Positions 33,144 to 41,282 of a stretch of 42,392 nucleotides of DNA are shown in pieces. The position numbers and the translations under genes are program-made. The stretch lies in IMG/VR virus record IMGVR_UViG_3300028388_002856, positions 1 through 42,392 of that record; one strand, 5' to 3'. The stretch is from a virus. Numbering within the stretch: the stretch's first letter is position 1; each line of letters opens with the position of its first letter. Below the pieces are notes generated by a model that was not told where the DNA came from, did no database searches, and was given only the letters and a program-made list of their open reading frames with translations.

Positions 33144-34509
33144 AAAAATTTTTCATTTCTGGAAACGATTCTAAGAAATTTGTACCTCTTCTTTTGTCAT
33201 ATTCATCTACAAAATTTATAAAATCTTTTCTATGTTTTTCTACGTCATAATTAATACTCTTAGATTTAGCATAATCATATGTACGTTTCATTTTTTGAAT
33301 CTGGATATCAGAAAATCCGTGAGTATTCATAGGGGTATCTTTCATTCCATAGTACATCGCTTTTTTTGCAGACTCTAGTATTAATTCCTTATGTTCGTCT
33401 TCCAAAATTTTAACTGAAAGAAAAGAGGGCCATCTAACATATGAAGTATCTAATAATAAGCATTCCTTCCAGTATCTTTGGTCGTTATGGTATTTCTTTT
33501 TTATTTCATATACCTTATCAATTAATTCACCGTATGTAAACACCGATAGTGCATTAAAGGCAGCCATAATATTTACTGTTACCTTAGGAAGTACATCTAA
33601 TATTTTTTCAATATTACCCCAAAATTTACTATAGTCTAAACCGTACCTTACATATTCAGCTTGTCTACCTACAGCCTCTACTGATGTAAAGATGATAAGC
33701 TCCCGTACTTTATTATTCTCAGTTAGATCTTTTGCAATTGTAATTAACTTGTCAATAAGAGCATCCGGTACACCTAAATTAGTATTAATAGCTAGAGAGA
33801 GATTAGGGTTTTGTTCCCAATTCTCCTGAATATATTCAAGAACTTTAAAGGTATCCTTAGATAGAAGAGGTTCTCCTCCGGTAATTCTAAAGGTATGTAG
33901 GTCTGGGAATAAATCTGGCCACCATTTCCAAAATGCTTCTACATATGGGTTTTCTTCAGAATGTTTATAAGGCATAACCCCATTAGCCTTCATAGTCTGA
34001 ACTTCGTTAAAGTTATACTCGGTAGGGTAACCGCCATACTTCTCAATTTCTTCTACCCATTTGGATGAATACTGAGGTCCACAGTACGCACACTTTAAAT
34101 TGCATGTATTAGAAAAGGATACTTCAACGTATCGCGGGTTATAATCTTTTCTCCAATGTGTATTTACAATTGTATCGAATTGATCTTCTGACCAAGGTTC
34201 AGCTGATTTAAATACTCTATCAGAAAATGAATCGGAATTATCTTCAACGTTCCAGCAATAATTACACTCTTCCGGTCTTTTTCCGTCTAACATTTCTTTT
34301 CTTTTCTTTTTCTTAAAAGAAGTGTTGTGCAACGCTGATGGATTACGTTGGATCTCTCTTAACGGGATCTTATGTGGGGACGGGTGGTGACATGAATGTG
34401 TCAATCCCTTATCTAAATGAATTGTGACTTGCGTCCATTTAGCCAAGCAAAATCCACATCCTACAGAATCCAGCTTCTTTTTTACCTGTCCGTGTAGTAC
34501 TTCACTCAT
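33124..34509 (-). CDS. Radical SAM protein with N-terminal twitch-type Cys cluster (E)
   Basis: A 461-residue paralogue of protein D. N-terminal cysteines are C18/C21 (GCGFCLAKWTQVTIHL), C40 (SCHHPSPHKIPL) and C82-x-x-C85 (CNYCWNVED). The radical SAM motif is C136, C140 and C143 (NTCNLKCAYCGP), and GGEP is at 211-214. The ENPYVEAFWKWWPDL segment is shared with D. It shares ATGA with the stop of the galactosyltransferase-like gene upstream in the transcript (34506-34509). The substrate is unknown. Confidence 0.88.
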   Translation of the reverse strand: MSEVLHGQVKKKLDSVGCGFCLAKWTQVTIHLDKGLTHSCHHPSPHKIPLREIQRNPSALHNTSFKKKKRKEMLDGKRPEECNYCWNVEDNSDSFSDRVFKSAEPWSEDQFDTIVNTHWRKDYNPRYVEVSFSNTCNLKCAYCGPQYSSKWVEEIEKYGGYPTEYNFNEVQTMKANGVMPYKHSEENPYVEAFWKWWPDLFPDLHTFRITGGEPLLSKDTFKVLEYIQENWEQNPNLSLAINTNLGVPDALIDKLITIAKDLTENNKVRELIIFTSVEAVGRQAEYVRYGLDYSKFWGNIEKILDVLPKVTVNIMAAFNALSVFTYGELIDKVYEIKKKYHNDQRYWKECLLLDTSYVRWPSFLSVKILEDEHKELILESAKKAMYYGMKDTPMNTHGFSDIQIQKMKRTYDYAKSKSINYDVEKHRKDFINFVDEYDKRRGTNFLESFPEMKNFYAKYKK

Positions 34510-35921
34510 AACTTAATATCTATCATTGTAGCAAATGGTGCAAGTTTTGTCTCTTTTACAAGTTCGTATTTAACTTGTTTAATACCATCTTCCTTATAAT
34601 TTAACTTATCTTGCTGCATTTGAAGAACATATCTTCTTTCATTCCGTGCTGTTGTTTCTCCTTTAGCAAACTTACCGTCTACAATTCCTTCATCTTTATG
34701 AGGAAGACATCTCATTTTACCGTCTACTCTATAAGGGAGTATAGAGTTAGGAATTCTAAATTCTTCTTCTTTCAACTCAGCATTACTATTCTCAAATCCT
34801 GTGTCTGTCTTATCAAAATCTAAATTAACTACTAACTCTTCAGTTGGTAATTCATTATGGAGATTCATAATCTCTTCAGGGGATAGAGCTCTTTTCCAAG
34901 CAAATACTTTAGCTACATCTCCTTTAAAGTATTTGTATCCGGTTTCTATATCTGTATTAGGTGACATTCCTATTTGAATATCGGCCGGACCGTAGCTTTT
35001 AAGTTTCCCGGACCATTCCATAGGTGATTGACTCCCAAATCCACCTCTAGCATCTACTTCTGAGCCGTTTAGATAGAAATGTGCTTTTTTAGTTTCCTCA
35101 TTAACTACTGCAGTAACCCAACTCCACTGATTATCGTACCTCTTAACCCACATGTAGTTATGGTGGTGAAAAGTATTCCAAAACGTAAATGATAACGCTC
35201 TAGAATTATTAAATGAAATACCATAATCGTATCCTGGTAATCTAAATATAGGGTACTCTACATACTTATTATCAGAATCTCCGATTAGGAATATCTTGTT
35301 CTTGTCAGGTTGTTGGAACGCTCTGACTAATACTGATATAGTATGTGATTTAGATGTTAATCCTCTTAAACTTCTATCAAATGGAACTGTTAGGTATGAA
35401 TCTTCTCCGTTAAAAGAGTAGTACTTATGATTAGTAGCTTCTTTATCAAGGTAAGTATTTTCTGTTAAACCTTCTTTATAGCATCTCCAGAATAGATCAT
35501 CATCTTCCATACCCCAATCCCAATAGTCATTAGAGTATCCATTTGTAGCTTCAACGTGTTCTTTAGAAAATAAAACTGCTCCACCAAAGTACTCATGATA
35601 TTTTAATTGATAATTCATCTGAGAGATCTTCGTAGCAATATGACGAGGTGCTTTTTCTGGATATGAATAATCACAGCCTCCGTCTTCTTCAGGAATCATG
35701 TCAATATCATGCCATACAATATAATCACACCCATCTTCGAATGCATGTTTTGCTGCAATGTTTTTAGTAGCACCTCGATTAAAAAGTTTATCATCTACTT
35801 GATGGGCAAAGTACATATGAAAATCTATACCTTGATTTTTTAAGTACTTTCCTACCTTAGGTATAAACTCATTTAAATGTAACTCTCTATTACGATATGG
35901 GACACATACTCCTAATTTCAT
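34506..35921 (-). CDS. Beta-1,4-galactosyltransferase-like (GT7) enzyme with nested LamG domain, copy 1
   Basis: A 471-residue protein. The N-terminal 155 residues follow animal beta-1,4-galactosyltransferases: VPYRNRELHLNEF at 7-19, FNRG at 47-50, the metal-binding HDID at 71-74 (DVD in the animal enzyme), YFGGAVLFSKEH at 111-122, and WDWGMEDDDLFWR at 134-146. Then comes a LamG-like module (about 168-370, from YSFNGEDSYLTV through HFYLNGSEV to LSPEEIMNLHNE). The C-terminal 80 residues resume the GT7 fold: MRCLPHKDE with H408 in the place of the animal metal-ligand His, and EDGI at 444-447 like the family's DGL box. The lectin module therefore appears inserted within the catalytic domain. No membrane anchor is present. 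Confidence 0.83.
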   Translation of the reverse strand: MKLGVCVPYRNRELHLNEFIPKVGKYLKNQGIDFHMYFAHQVDDKLFNRGATKNIAAKHAFEDGCDYIVWHDIDMIPEEDGGCDYSYPEKAPRHIATKISQMNYQLKYHEYFGGAVLFSKEHVEATNGYSNDYWDWGMEDDDLFWRCYKEGLTENTYLDKEATNHKYYSFNGEDSYLTVPFDRSLRGLTSKSHTISVLVRAFQQPDKNKIFLIGDSDNKYVEYPIFRLPGYDYGISFNNSRALSFTFWNTFHHHNYMWVKRYDNQWSWVTAVVNEETKKAHFYLNGSEVDARGGFGSQSPMEWSGKLKSYGPADIQIGMSPNTDIETGYKYFKGDVAKVFAWKRALSPEEIMNLHNELPTEELVVNLDFDKTDTGFENSNAELKEEEFRIPNSILPYRVDGKMRCLPHKDEGIVDGKFAKGETTARNERRYVLQMQQDKLNYKEDGIKQVKYELVKETKLAPFATMIDIKL

Positions 35922-37351
35922 TATGTTATAACGTTTAGTTTAATATAATTATCTTCTTCTTCAGCTATACTAGATCTAAATAGACAAGTTGATAATCCAT
36001 CGTCTAAATATCCTGTAGCTTTTTCTCTAACTTTTCTCCAATACGTTATCTGATTCTCCCTACTAGCCCAATCTTTCCAGTACCCGTCCGTATAACCTGC
36101 TTCTTCGTGTTTAGAGAGTAAATATCTACCGGTTTTACGATAGGGAAACTTTAATCTATGCACTTTAGAAGTATTAATCTTTTGGTACTGTACATTATAA
36201 TTTTCTCCTTCAGCTTTAATTGGAGTTGCGTCTATCCATTTATTATTTAGTAATGAAAAGTTAGAACTATCGTAGTATGCTTTCCACCTTTCCTTAAGTT
36301 CCGGATTTGAATCATACAGAGAAGTGTTAGGATCTGTATAAAATAACTTACGTATTTCCTCTAAGCTTAATTCTCCGTGCAGTATACCAAAATTTGTTAT
36401 ATGTCCTTTAAAAAATTTTTGTTTATTTTTACGATTAGGGTCGGCAACTCCTAAGTATAAATACGGTTGCTCTGTATACTGTTTCATACCGCTACCGTCC
36501 CAATACTTAGTTCCTACTTCTTTTCCATTTATAAAAAACTGCAGTCTTTTTAGTCTAGCATTTACATTAACTACAGCCTGTATAGGCATGTTCGGTAAAT
36601 ACTCGGATGTAATTGAAACTGGGACCTTATTCTTCAAAAATAATTCAAATTTATAAGTACTAAATGAATTATATGATAAGTTAAGATCTTCTCCTGGGAT
36701 TCCGAATACTGCGTACTCATCAGTAATTTCTGCTGGATCACAGTCTATAATGTCCGGTATAAACGTTACTATATAAGAATACGGTCTTACAGTAGCAAAT
36801 TTATTATCAATACGAATGTAACTATTCTTACCGTTAAAGTATAGCGCTCGTTTGTTTATTGCTGGGACTCTATAAGATTTAGTGTCAAGTACTAAGTTTA
36901 ATTCTCTACACCTAAGCAGGAGGTCGTCATCTTCGAATCCCCATCCTTTATATTTGTTTGAATATCCATTAATTTTATTGAAATCCTCAACCGTGAACAT
37001 GGTGACACCTCCAAAGTAGTTTCTTTGTATGGTACGTTTAAAGTCCCCATCATTTTCAAACTCATTAACAAGCTGTACAGGATTAACACTATACGAATAG
37101 TCTGCATTCCAAGGAAGCATATCTACATCGTGGAATACTACATAATCACAACCTCTTTTTTCAGCTTCGAGAAATCCAATATTAAGCAATTTTCCACGAT
37201 TGAACTTCTTTCGATCGTTTTGATTTACTATAATAATAGTGTAGTCAATATCAGGAAAATTGTCCTGTAAATATCGAGGAATATATTTTTTAAATTCCTG
37301 TAGCTGTTTGTCACGGTTGCGAAAAGGTACAATAATACCTAATTTGTGCAT
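35921..37351 (-). CDS. Beta-1,4-galactosyltransferase-like (GT7) enzyme with nested LamG domain, copy 2
   Basis: A 476-residue paralogue of copy 1 with the same order of parts. VPFRNRDKQLQEF at 8-20, FNRGKLLNIGF at 50-60, HDVD at 74-77 and YKGWGFEDDDLLLR at 134-147 form the N-terminal half. A LamG-like module spans about 168-345 (LYFNGKNSYIRI, FFINGKEVG, LSLEEIRKLFY). The C-terminal half resumes with TGRYLLSKHEE (H415) and GYLDDGLSTCLFR (DGL at 451-453). The GT motifs are closer to the animal enzymes than in copy 1. Start and stop of the pair touch at 35921, and a small acidic gene precedes it. Confidence 0.85.
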   Translation of the reverse strand: MHKLGIIVPFRNRDKQLQEFKKYIPRYLQDNFPDIDYTIIIVNQNDRKKFNRGKLLNIGFLEAEKRGCDYVVFHDVDMLPWNADYSYSVNPVQLVNEFENDGDFKRTIQRNYFGGVTMFTVEDFNKINGYSNKYKGWGFEDDDLLLRCRELNLVLDTKSYRVPAINKRALYFNGKNSYIRIDNKFATVRPYSYIVTFIPDIIDCDPAEITDEYAVFGIPGEDLNLSYNSFSTYKFELFLKNKVPVSITSEYLPNMPIQAVVNVNARLKRLQFFINGKEVGTKYWDGSGMKQYTEQPYLYLGVADPNRKNKQKFFKGHITNFGILHGELSLEEIRKLFYTDPNTSLYDSNPELKERWKAYYDSSNFSLLNNKWIDATPIKAEGENYNVQYQKINTSKVHRLKFPYRKTGRYLLSKHEEAGYTDGYWKDWASRENQITYWRKVREKATGYLDDGLSTCLFRSSIAEEEDNYIKLNVIT

Positions 37352-37536
37352 TACTCTTCGTCTTCTTCAGATTCTTTCTTAGCAACCTTCATAAATTCAG
37401 CCAAGTAAAACTGAACACGGTCTCCCCATTCGTCTTTATCAATCTCTTCAAACCATAAACTTAGTGCGTCTACAGCATTAGCAATTGTCTCTAAAGATTT
37501 AACTTTACGCTCTTCTAGATCTTTTTCTGAACTCAT
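37351..37536 (-). CDS. Small acidic helical protein
   Basis: A 61-residue protein, helical in pattern and very acidic, with a Lys/Glu-rich head, a central amphipathic segment (ETIANAVDALSLWFEEIDKD) and a Glu-rich tail. It is packed between two glycosyltransferase genes with overlaps at both ends (ATGA at 37533-37536 and a shared base at 37351), which supports it as a real gene. It has no Cys, no leader-like double Gly and no recognisable domain, so I see no direct sign that it is a peptide substrate of the radical SAM proteins. Function unknown. Confidence 0.6.
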   Translation of the reverse strand: MSSEKDLEERKVKSLETIANAVDALSLWFEEIDKDEWGDRVQFYLAEFMKVAKKESEEDEE

Positions 37537-38363
37537 ATTAAAACTATTTTATTGCGGAGTACACTCCAGTTATTATAACTAATATACGAAAACTCTTTTA
37601 ATTCTTCAAACATAAACTCAGGATTATTTATGTCTATTTTCATTTTATTCTTTCTAATCGCTAAATACATTTTTTTGTATTCACTCCAAAAAGTATAGTC
37701 TTCTTTAACTGACGCTACTTCTTTTAATCTAGCAACTACAGTACTGTCCCATTTAAAATGATGTACTTGAGTAAATACTTCTTCAATAGGAAAACGTTTA
37801 GGGTGTGATGTACCCCAAGATGTACTACCGTTACCAAAATCTACATAATGTTGACCCGGTGTTACATTAACAGTTCCTTTCATCAAAGTAACTTTATTAG
37901 GGCAAGCACCTGACATTGGATATCTAAAAAAACCTCCTAAAGGAAACTCTTTGTGTAAATCTGTGTCTCTTTCGACTTTTGGAAATGTACCATCTTTACC
38001 TATACGGTCTAAGAACCCCCCGGTAACAAATTCATATCCTTTTCTCTCATTTTCTTTTATAATATCATCGATCGGTTCTGGGTATATCTGTAATTCGTCG
38101 TCATCCGATACTATCCACCAATCGTTTGGGTGTTTAATCTTAACGGTATTATATATATCGGTTACTCTTTCCCAATGAAACTTTGGTTCAGTTACAACCC
38201 AAAAAGGTTTAATACCTAATTCTTCTATTTCCTCTAAAATTGTATCATTATCACTTTGTCGATATACAACAACAAACATCCTATCTACTTTATTCTCATA
38301 ATGTTTTAACATATGTGGTAGAATGTGTGTATTTCTTCCAACAACAGTAACTAAATTAACCAT
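37533..38363 (-). CDS. GT2/GT92-like glycosyltransferase
   Basis: A 276-residue protein with a GT-A type start (VTVVGRNTHILPHMLKHYEN), a VVYRQSDND strand, and an acidic metal/nucleotide motif WWIVSDDDELQIYP (DDDE at 87-90). Further on it has a VHHFKWDS box, seen in 'glycosyl transferase family 2-like' proteins where a late His coordinates the metal. There is no membrane helix. It overlaps both neighbours by 4-8 bases. Donor and acceptor are unknown. Confidence 0.75.
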   Translation of the reverse strand: MVNLVTVVGRNTHILPHMLKHYENKVDRMFVVVYRQSDNDTILEEIEELGIKPFWVVTEPKFHWERVTDIYNTVKIKHPNDWWIVSDDDELQIYPEPIDDIIKENERKGYEFVTGGFLDRIGKDGTFPKVERDTDLHKEFPLGGFFRYPMSGACPNKVTLMKGTVNVTPGQHYVDFGNGSTSWGTSHPKRFPIEEVFTQVHHFKWDSTVVARLKEVASVKEDYTFWSEYKKMYLAIRKNKMKIDINNPEFMFEELKEFSYISYNNWSVLRNKIVLI

Positions 38364-39198
38364 CCGCTTTAGATATATTATTATTAGTTAACTTACCAAT
38401 AAAGTCTTTATATTGCTCTCCATCCCAATTTCCGTCAAATTTATGAACAATAAACTGTCTTGGATCCTCTACATTGTTTTTTTCATAAAAAAATACATAC
38501 GGGAGTAACAGGTACTTACTAGGTAGGTTATAATCTTGAGTATCAATCAGCTCGTCTAAAAACTCTCTCATATAGTGGTACAGAGTATTAGAGAAAGTTT
38601 GGACTCCAAAAGAGTTAAGAATAGAAAGATGTTTTCTCTTAAATCCTTTATCTATAATTTTTAGTAATATATCTAATTTAGGTCCACAGAAAATAACTGC
38701 GTTATTTATTTTTGGAATAGTCATTGCAAATTTATCATAATGGTATTCACAAACAGTTTTTTCTTGCCCGGCTATAAGCTCATACTCATGAGTTATTTTT
38801 TTAGCTTTTTTTATATGCCATAAAAAATAATTATATGGCTCTCTATCAAATTCTTTTAGATCTAGAAATTCATCTAAATCTCTTTTTAGGAATGAGTCTA
38901 CATCAACATACAATCCGCCATATACATACAAAATCATTAATCTAGCACAATCTACTTTTTTAATAATAGAATCTAGATTTTTAAAGTCTTCTAAATATTG
39001 AGGGAAATGTTCCTCAACTAATTTCAATATACTACTTTCTCTCCAGAGAGTATATCTCCATTTTTTACTTTTACAAAAATCTGTATATGATTTCTGTAGA
39101 TTAAAATAGTCCTCACTACCTTTATCTTTCCACTGCTCTTTTAGATCTCCTTCTTGGTACCAAATTTGATGTATATGCTTATTAAAATTTTTTATCAT
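38356..39198 (-). CDS. DXD-containing glycosyltransferase (Gly_transf_sug/OCH1-like)
   Basis: A 280-residue protein of the sugar-transferase family typified by yeast OCH1 and capsular sugar transferases. The IHQIWYQ head at 9-15, a KKVDCARLMILYVYGGLYVD box and the DXD motif D99-V-D101 are clear, and a CGPKLDILL segment follows. Such enzymes transfer mannose, galactose or related sugars from nucleotide donors. No membrane anchor is visible, so it is probably cytoplasmic. It overlaps the next gene by 8 bases. Confidence 0.85.
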   Translation of the reverse strand: MIKNFNKHIHQIWYQEGDLKEQWKDKGSEDYFNLQKSYTDFCKSKKWRYTLWRESSILKLVEEHFPQYLEDFKNLDSIIKKVDCARLMILYVYGGLYVDVDSFLKRDLDEFLDLKEFDREPYNYFLWHIKKAKKITHEYELIAGQEKTVCEYHYDKFAMTIPKINNAVIFCGPKLDILLKIIDKGFKRKHLSILNSFGVQTFSNTLYHYMREFLDELIDTQDYNLPSKYLLLPYVFFYEKNNVEDPRQFIVHKFDGNWDGEQYKDFIGKLTNNNISKADG

Positions 39199-39208
39199 TA
39201 GAGTAGTA

Positions 39209-39967
39209 TTAATATCTCTGAATTAGGGTTAATCCAGTAGACGCAGGTTTATGCTTATAGTATGAATTAAAAAAGTTAAACGTTTTCCATTCTGATCCTA
39301 TCTCTTCTATAAATCTTGTAGGCCCATCAAATGGAATAAAGTCTTTTTTCTGTTCTTCAGATAGGATCATCTCCTCTTGGTATTTTTTATCTGTATCGTG
39401 AATACTAATCATACCGTGAGGAGAAAGTAGTTTAGAATATAATTCAAAATCTTGTTTAACGTCTTCGTAAGAATGACCGGCGTCAATATGTAAAAAGTCT
39501 ATCTGAATGTCTTGTTTAACAAAGAAATTGTAATAGGCGTTTTTAGTAGTGTCGTTGATAAACCTTGGTATAAAAATGTACCTAAAAAAAGAATCTTCTT
39601 CTAAGTAGTCTACGTTACCCCCTATTCCATTAGTTGCGTCGACAAGGTATGTTACGCCTATGTCACCCCAATTATAATCTTTATCTCCTTCAAATATACC
39701 TTGGTCGTGTAAATCTATACGGGCTTGGGTCATAATACGAGGAATAAATCCTCCACCAGAACCTAAACATACACAGACTTTATATCTCATCATCTGAATG
39801 ATAGAATAAATGAGTAGTCCGTCACCCATATGGTCTTTGGTAGCTCCGTGAGTCCAGCGGTAAGGTACCGGTTCAAAAGATCTTATATCGTTTCCTTTAT
39901 CGTCTTTTGACCATACCTCATTTTGAGTAATATACTCTCTTATAAACTGTTTATCTATAACACTCAT
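39209..39967 (-). CDS. Class I SAM-dependent methyltransferase (Methyltransf_24-like)
   Basis: A 252-residue protein with a Rossmann methyltransferase pattern: the glycine loop VCLGSGGGFIPRIM (GSGGG at 69-73), an acidic strand end (VTYLVDATNG), and the characteristic IDFLHIDAGHSYEDVKQDFE segment at 156-175 with GMISIHDTD after it. These are features of the cephalosporin hydroxylase/Methyltransf_24 type that O-methylates sugars. An N-terminal 35-residue extension precedes the domain. It follows the glycosyltransferase at 39968 with no gap. Confidence 0.8.
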   Translation of the reverse strand: MSVIDKQFIREYITQNEVWSKDDKGNDIRSFEPVPYRWTHGATKDHMGDGLLIYSIIQMMRYKVCVCLGSGGGFIPRIMTQARIDLHDQGIFEGDKDYNWGDIGVTYLVDATNGIGGNVDYLEEDSFFRYIFIPRFINDTTKNAYYNFFVKQDIQIDFLHIDAGHSYEDVKQDFELYSKLLSPHGMISIHDTDKKYQEEMILSEEQKKDFIPFDGPTRFIEEIGSEWKTFNFFNSYYKHKPASTGLTLIQRY

Positions 39968-40822
39968 TTATCTCTTTTTAAATAGAGAATAGTCTAAGTT
40001 AGGAAGATTTATGCAGTTTTTCAAATGCAAAATCTCTCTATCGTAATTTTGATCGGCTTTACTGTCTAGGATCCAAGACTTTAAAGGTCCGTAATGTTTA
40101 AAATACTGTTCTGATTGGACTAGCGGCCACAATCCTTGATCATGATCTTCTCCCCACTCCCATGCCTTACAGTCCCAGAATGTTGATATTATACTTTTAT
40201 ATGGGACTTCTTCTTTGTCTAGTAAATGTCGAAGCAATAATTGTTCGGCAAATATTAAGTATTGAGGATTAGGTGCGTTCATAGCAGTAAACTCCTCCAT
40301 CATTTGAAGGCTTAGCTCGGCGTACCTTTTAGTAAATTCTGGGTCAGGAAGATGTAAAAATGAAACGTTAACTGATTCCGACTGCCATCTTGCTCTATAG
40401 TTAAGTTTTCGGACATATTGATCAGCAGATAATGGGTAATATCCTTTACCTATCTCATAATTAGATACGTACACTTTTTGTGGATCAAGTAAATGCTTAA
40501 TTGGCTTATAAACATGCGTATCATTATCCATTATAATAATCGGATCATTTATAGATGCTAAAACCTGTAACTTAGAGGAAGCCCAAAAGACACTTTTATT
40601 TATTTTTCTTGGATTAGGTATAGGTTTGATCTGGTCCCATAAATCTAAGACTTTTAGTTTTTCTAGGAAGTCTATGGTAATGTCATCTCCGTAGAATATA
40701 CATTCGTCTTCTCTATGGTTTCTTTTCCATAAAGATACAGAAGCTAGTAGCATTAAAATATTAAGCTTGCTGTAGAAAGATGCGCTCTTTTCTATATTCT
40801 CTAAAACCCAAATTACTTTCAA
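39968..40822 (-). CDS. Putative glycosyltransferase (GT8-like/DUF6734-like)
   Basis: A 284-residue protein with a likely DXD motif in IIIMDNDTHVYKP (D99-N-D101), preceded by FWASSKLQVLASI, a nucleotide-sugar contact helix in GT8-type enzymes. SVNVSFLHL and a C-terminal KHYGPLKSW box (late His) fit. The start codon is TTG at 40822: an in-frame stop lies three codons upstream and no ATG is available at the head. It is the first gene of the glycan island, right after the virion surface gene, with a small CCTTTT/AAAAGG inverted repeat just before the start. Confidence 0.68.
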   Translation of the reverse strand: MKVIWVLENIEKSASFYSKLNILMLLASVSLWKRNHREDECIFYGDDITIDFLEKLKVLDLWDQIKPIPNPRKINKSVFWASSKLQVLASINDPIIIMDNDTHVYKPIKHLLDPQKVYVSNYEIGKGYYPLSADQYVRKLNYRARWQSESVNVSFLHLPDPEFTKRYAELSLQMMEEFTAMNAPNPQYLIFAEQLLLRHLLDKEEVPYKSIISTFWDCKAWEWGEDHDQGLWPLVQSEQYFKHYGPLKSWILDSKADQNYDREILHLKNCINLPNLDYSLFKKR

Positions 40823-40841
40823 AACCTTTTAAAAAGGATTA

Positions 40842-41279
40842 TTACGGCGTTACGTGTGTAGTAGTAAAGTATGCGTAGAAGTTAACCACGCCAGTGTGTG
40901 TACCGCTATTAAGTGTCAATGTACCACTTGTACTTAATTGAGATCCACCTCCACTAGCAGCTGTTCTCCAAGAATGGAATGTATAAGGATACGTAGCAGA
41001 AGCTACCATTGTAACAGAATAAGCAGTAAAAGAAGATGTAGCACCGACTGAATAAGGAGCGGTTAGTGAAACTGTTCCTCCTGTACCGGCAAAAACAGCC
41101 CCATAAAAGATCGACGTATTAGGAGCAAATTCTGATACCTGGTACGGTGCGGTGTTTGCTGGGTCGAAATCATTTACTGCTGTAGTTAATGATGTGTTTG
41201 CTTGTGCTGAAACACTATTAGACCAAGTCCTAAAAGTATCAAAGGAAATGTTATTCGAACCGTAGGTATATACTGCCAT
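40842..41279 (-). CDS. Probable virion surface or tail-fibre-associated protein with repeat-like domain
   Basis: A 145-residue Ser/Thr/Ala/Gly-rich protein with few charges, as in secreted or virion-exposed beta proteins. After an N-terminal DTFRTWSNSVS region it has a TVSLTAPYSVGATSSFTAYS stretch and a YPYTFHSWRTAASGG turn resembling bacterial surface repeats (Listeria-Bacteroides repeat type). It lies directly downstream of the fibre and 182-aa genes. Being Ser/Thr-rich and next to the glycan island, it is a candidate glycosylation target, but that is inference. Confidence 0.6.
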   Translation of the reverse strand: MAVYTYGSNNISFDTFRTWSNSVSAQANTSLTTAVNDFDPANTAPYQVSEFAPNTSIFYGAVFAGTGGTVSLTAPYSVGATSSFTAYSVTMVASATYPYTFHSWRTAASGGGSQLSTSGTLTLNSGTHTGVVNFYAYFTTTHVTP

Positions 41280-41282
41280 GTC

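Noticed and set aside
37351-37536. RiPP precursor peptide for the radical SAM enzymes
   Set aside because: No Cys, no Gly-Gly or other leader cleavage motif, and an evenly acidic helical composition; nothing marks a core peptide.
40823-40841. CCTTTT/AAAAGG inverted repeat as a terminator
   Set aside because: The stem is short and AT-rich with almost no loop and no clear U-tract, so it is not convincing.
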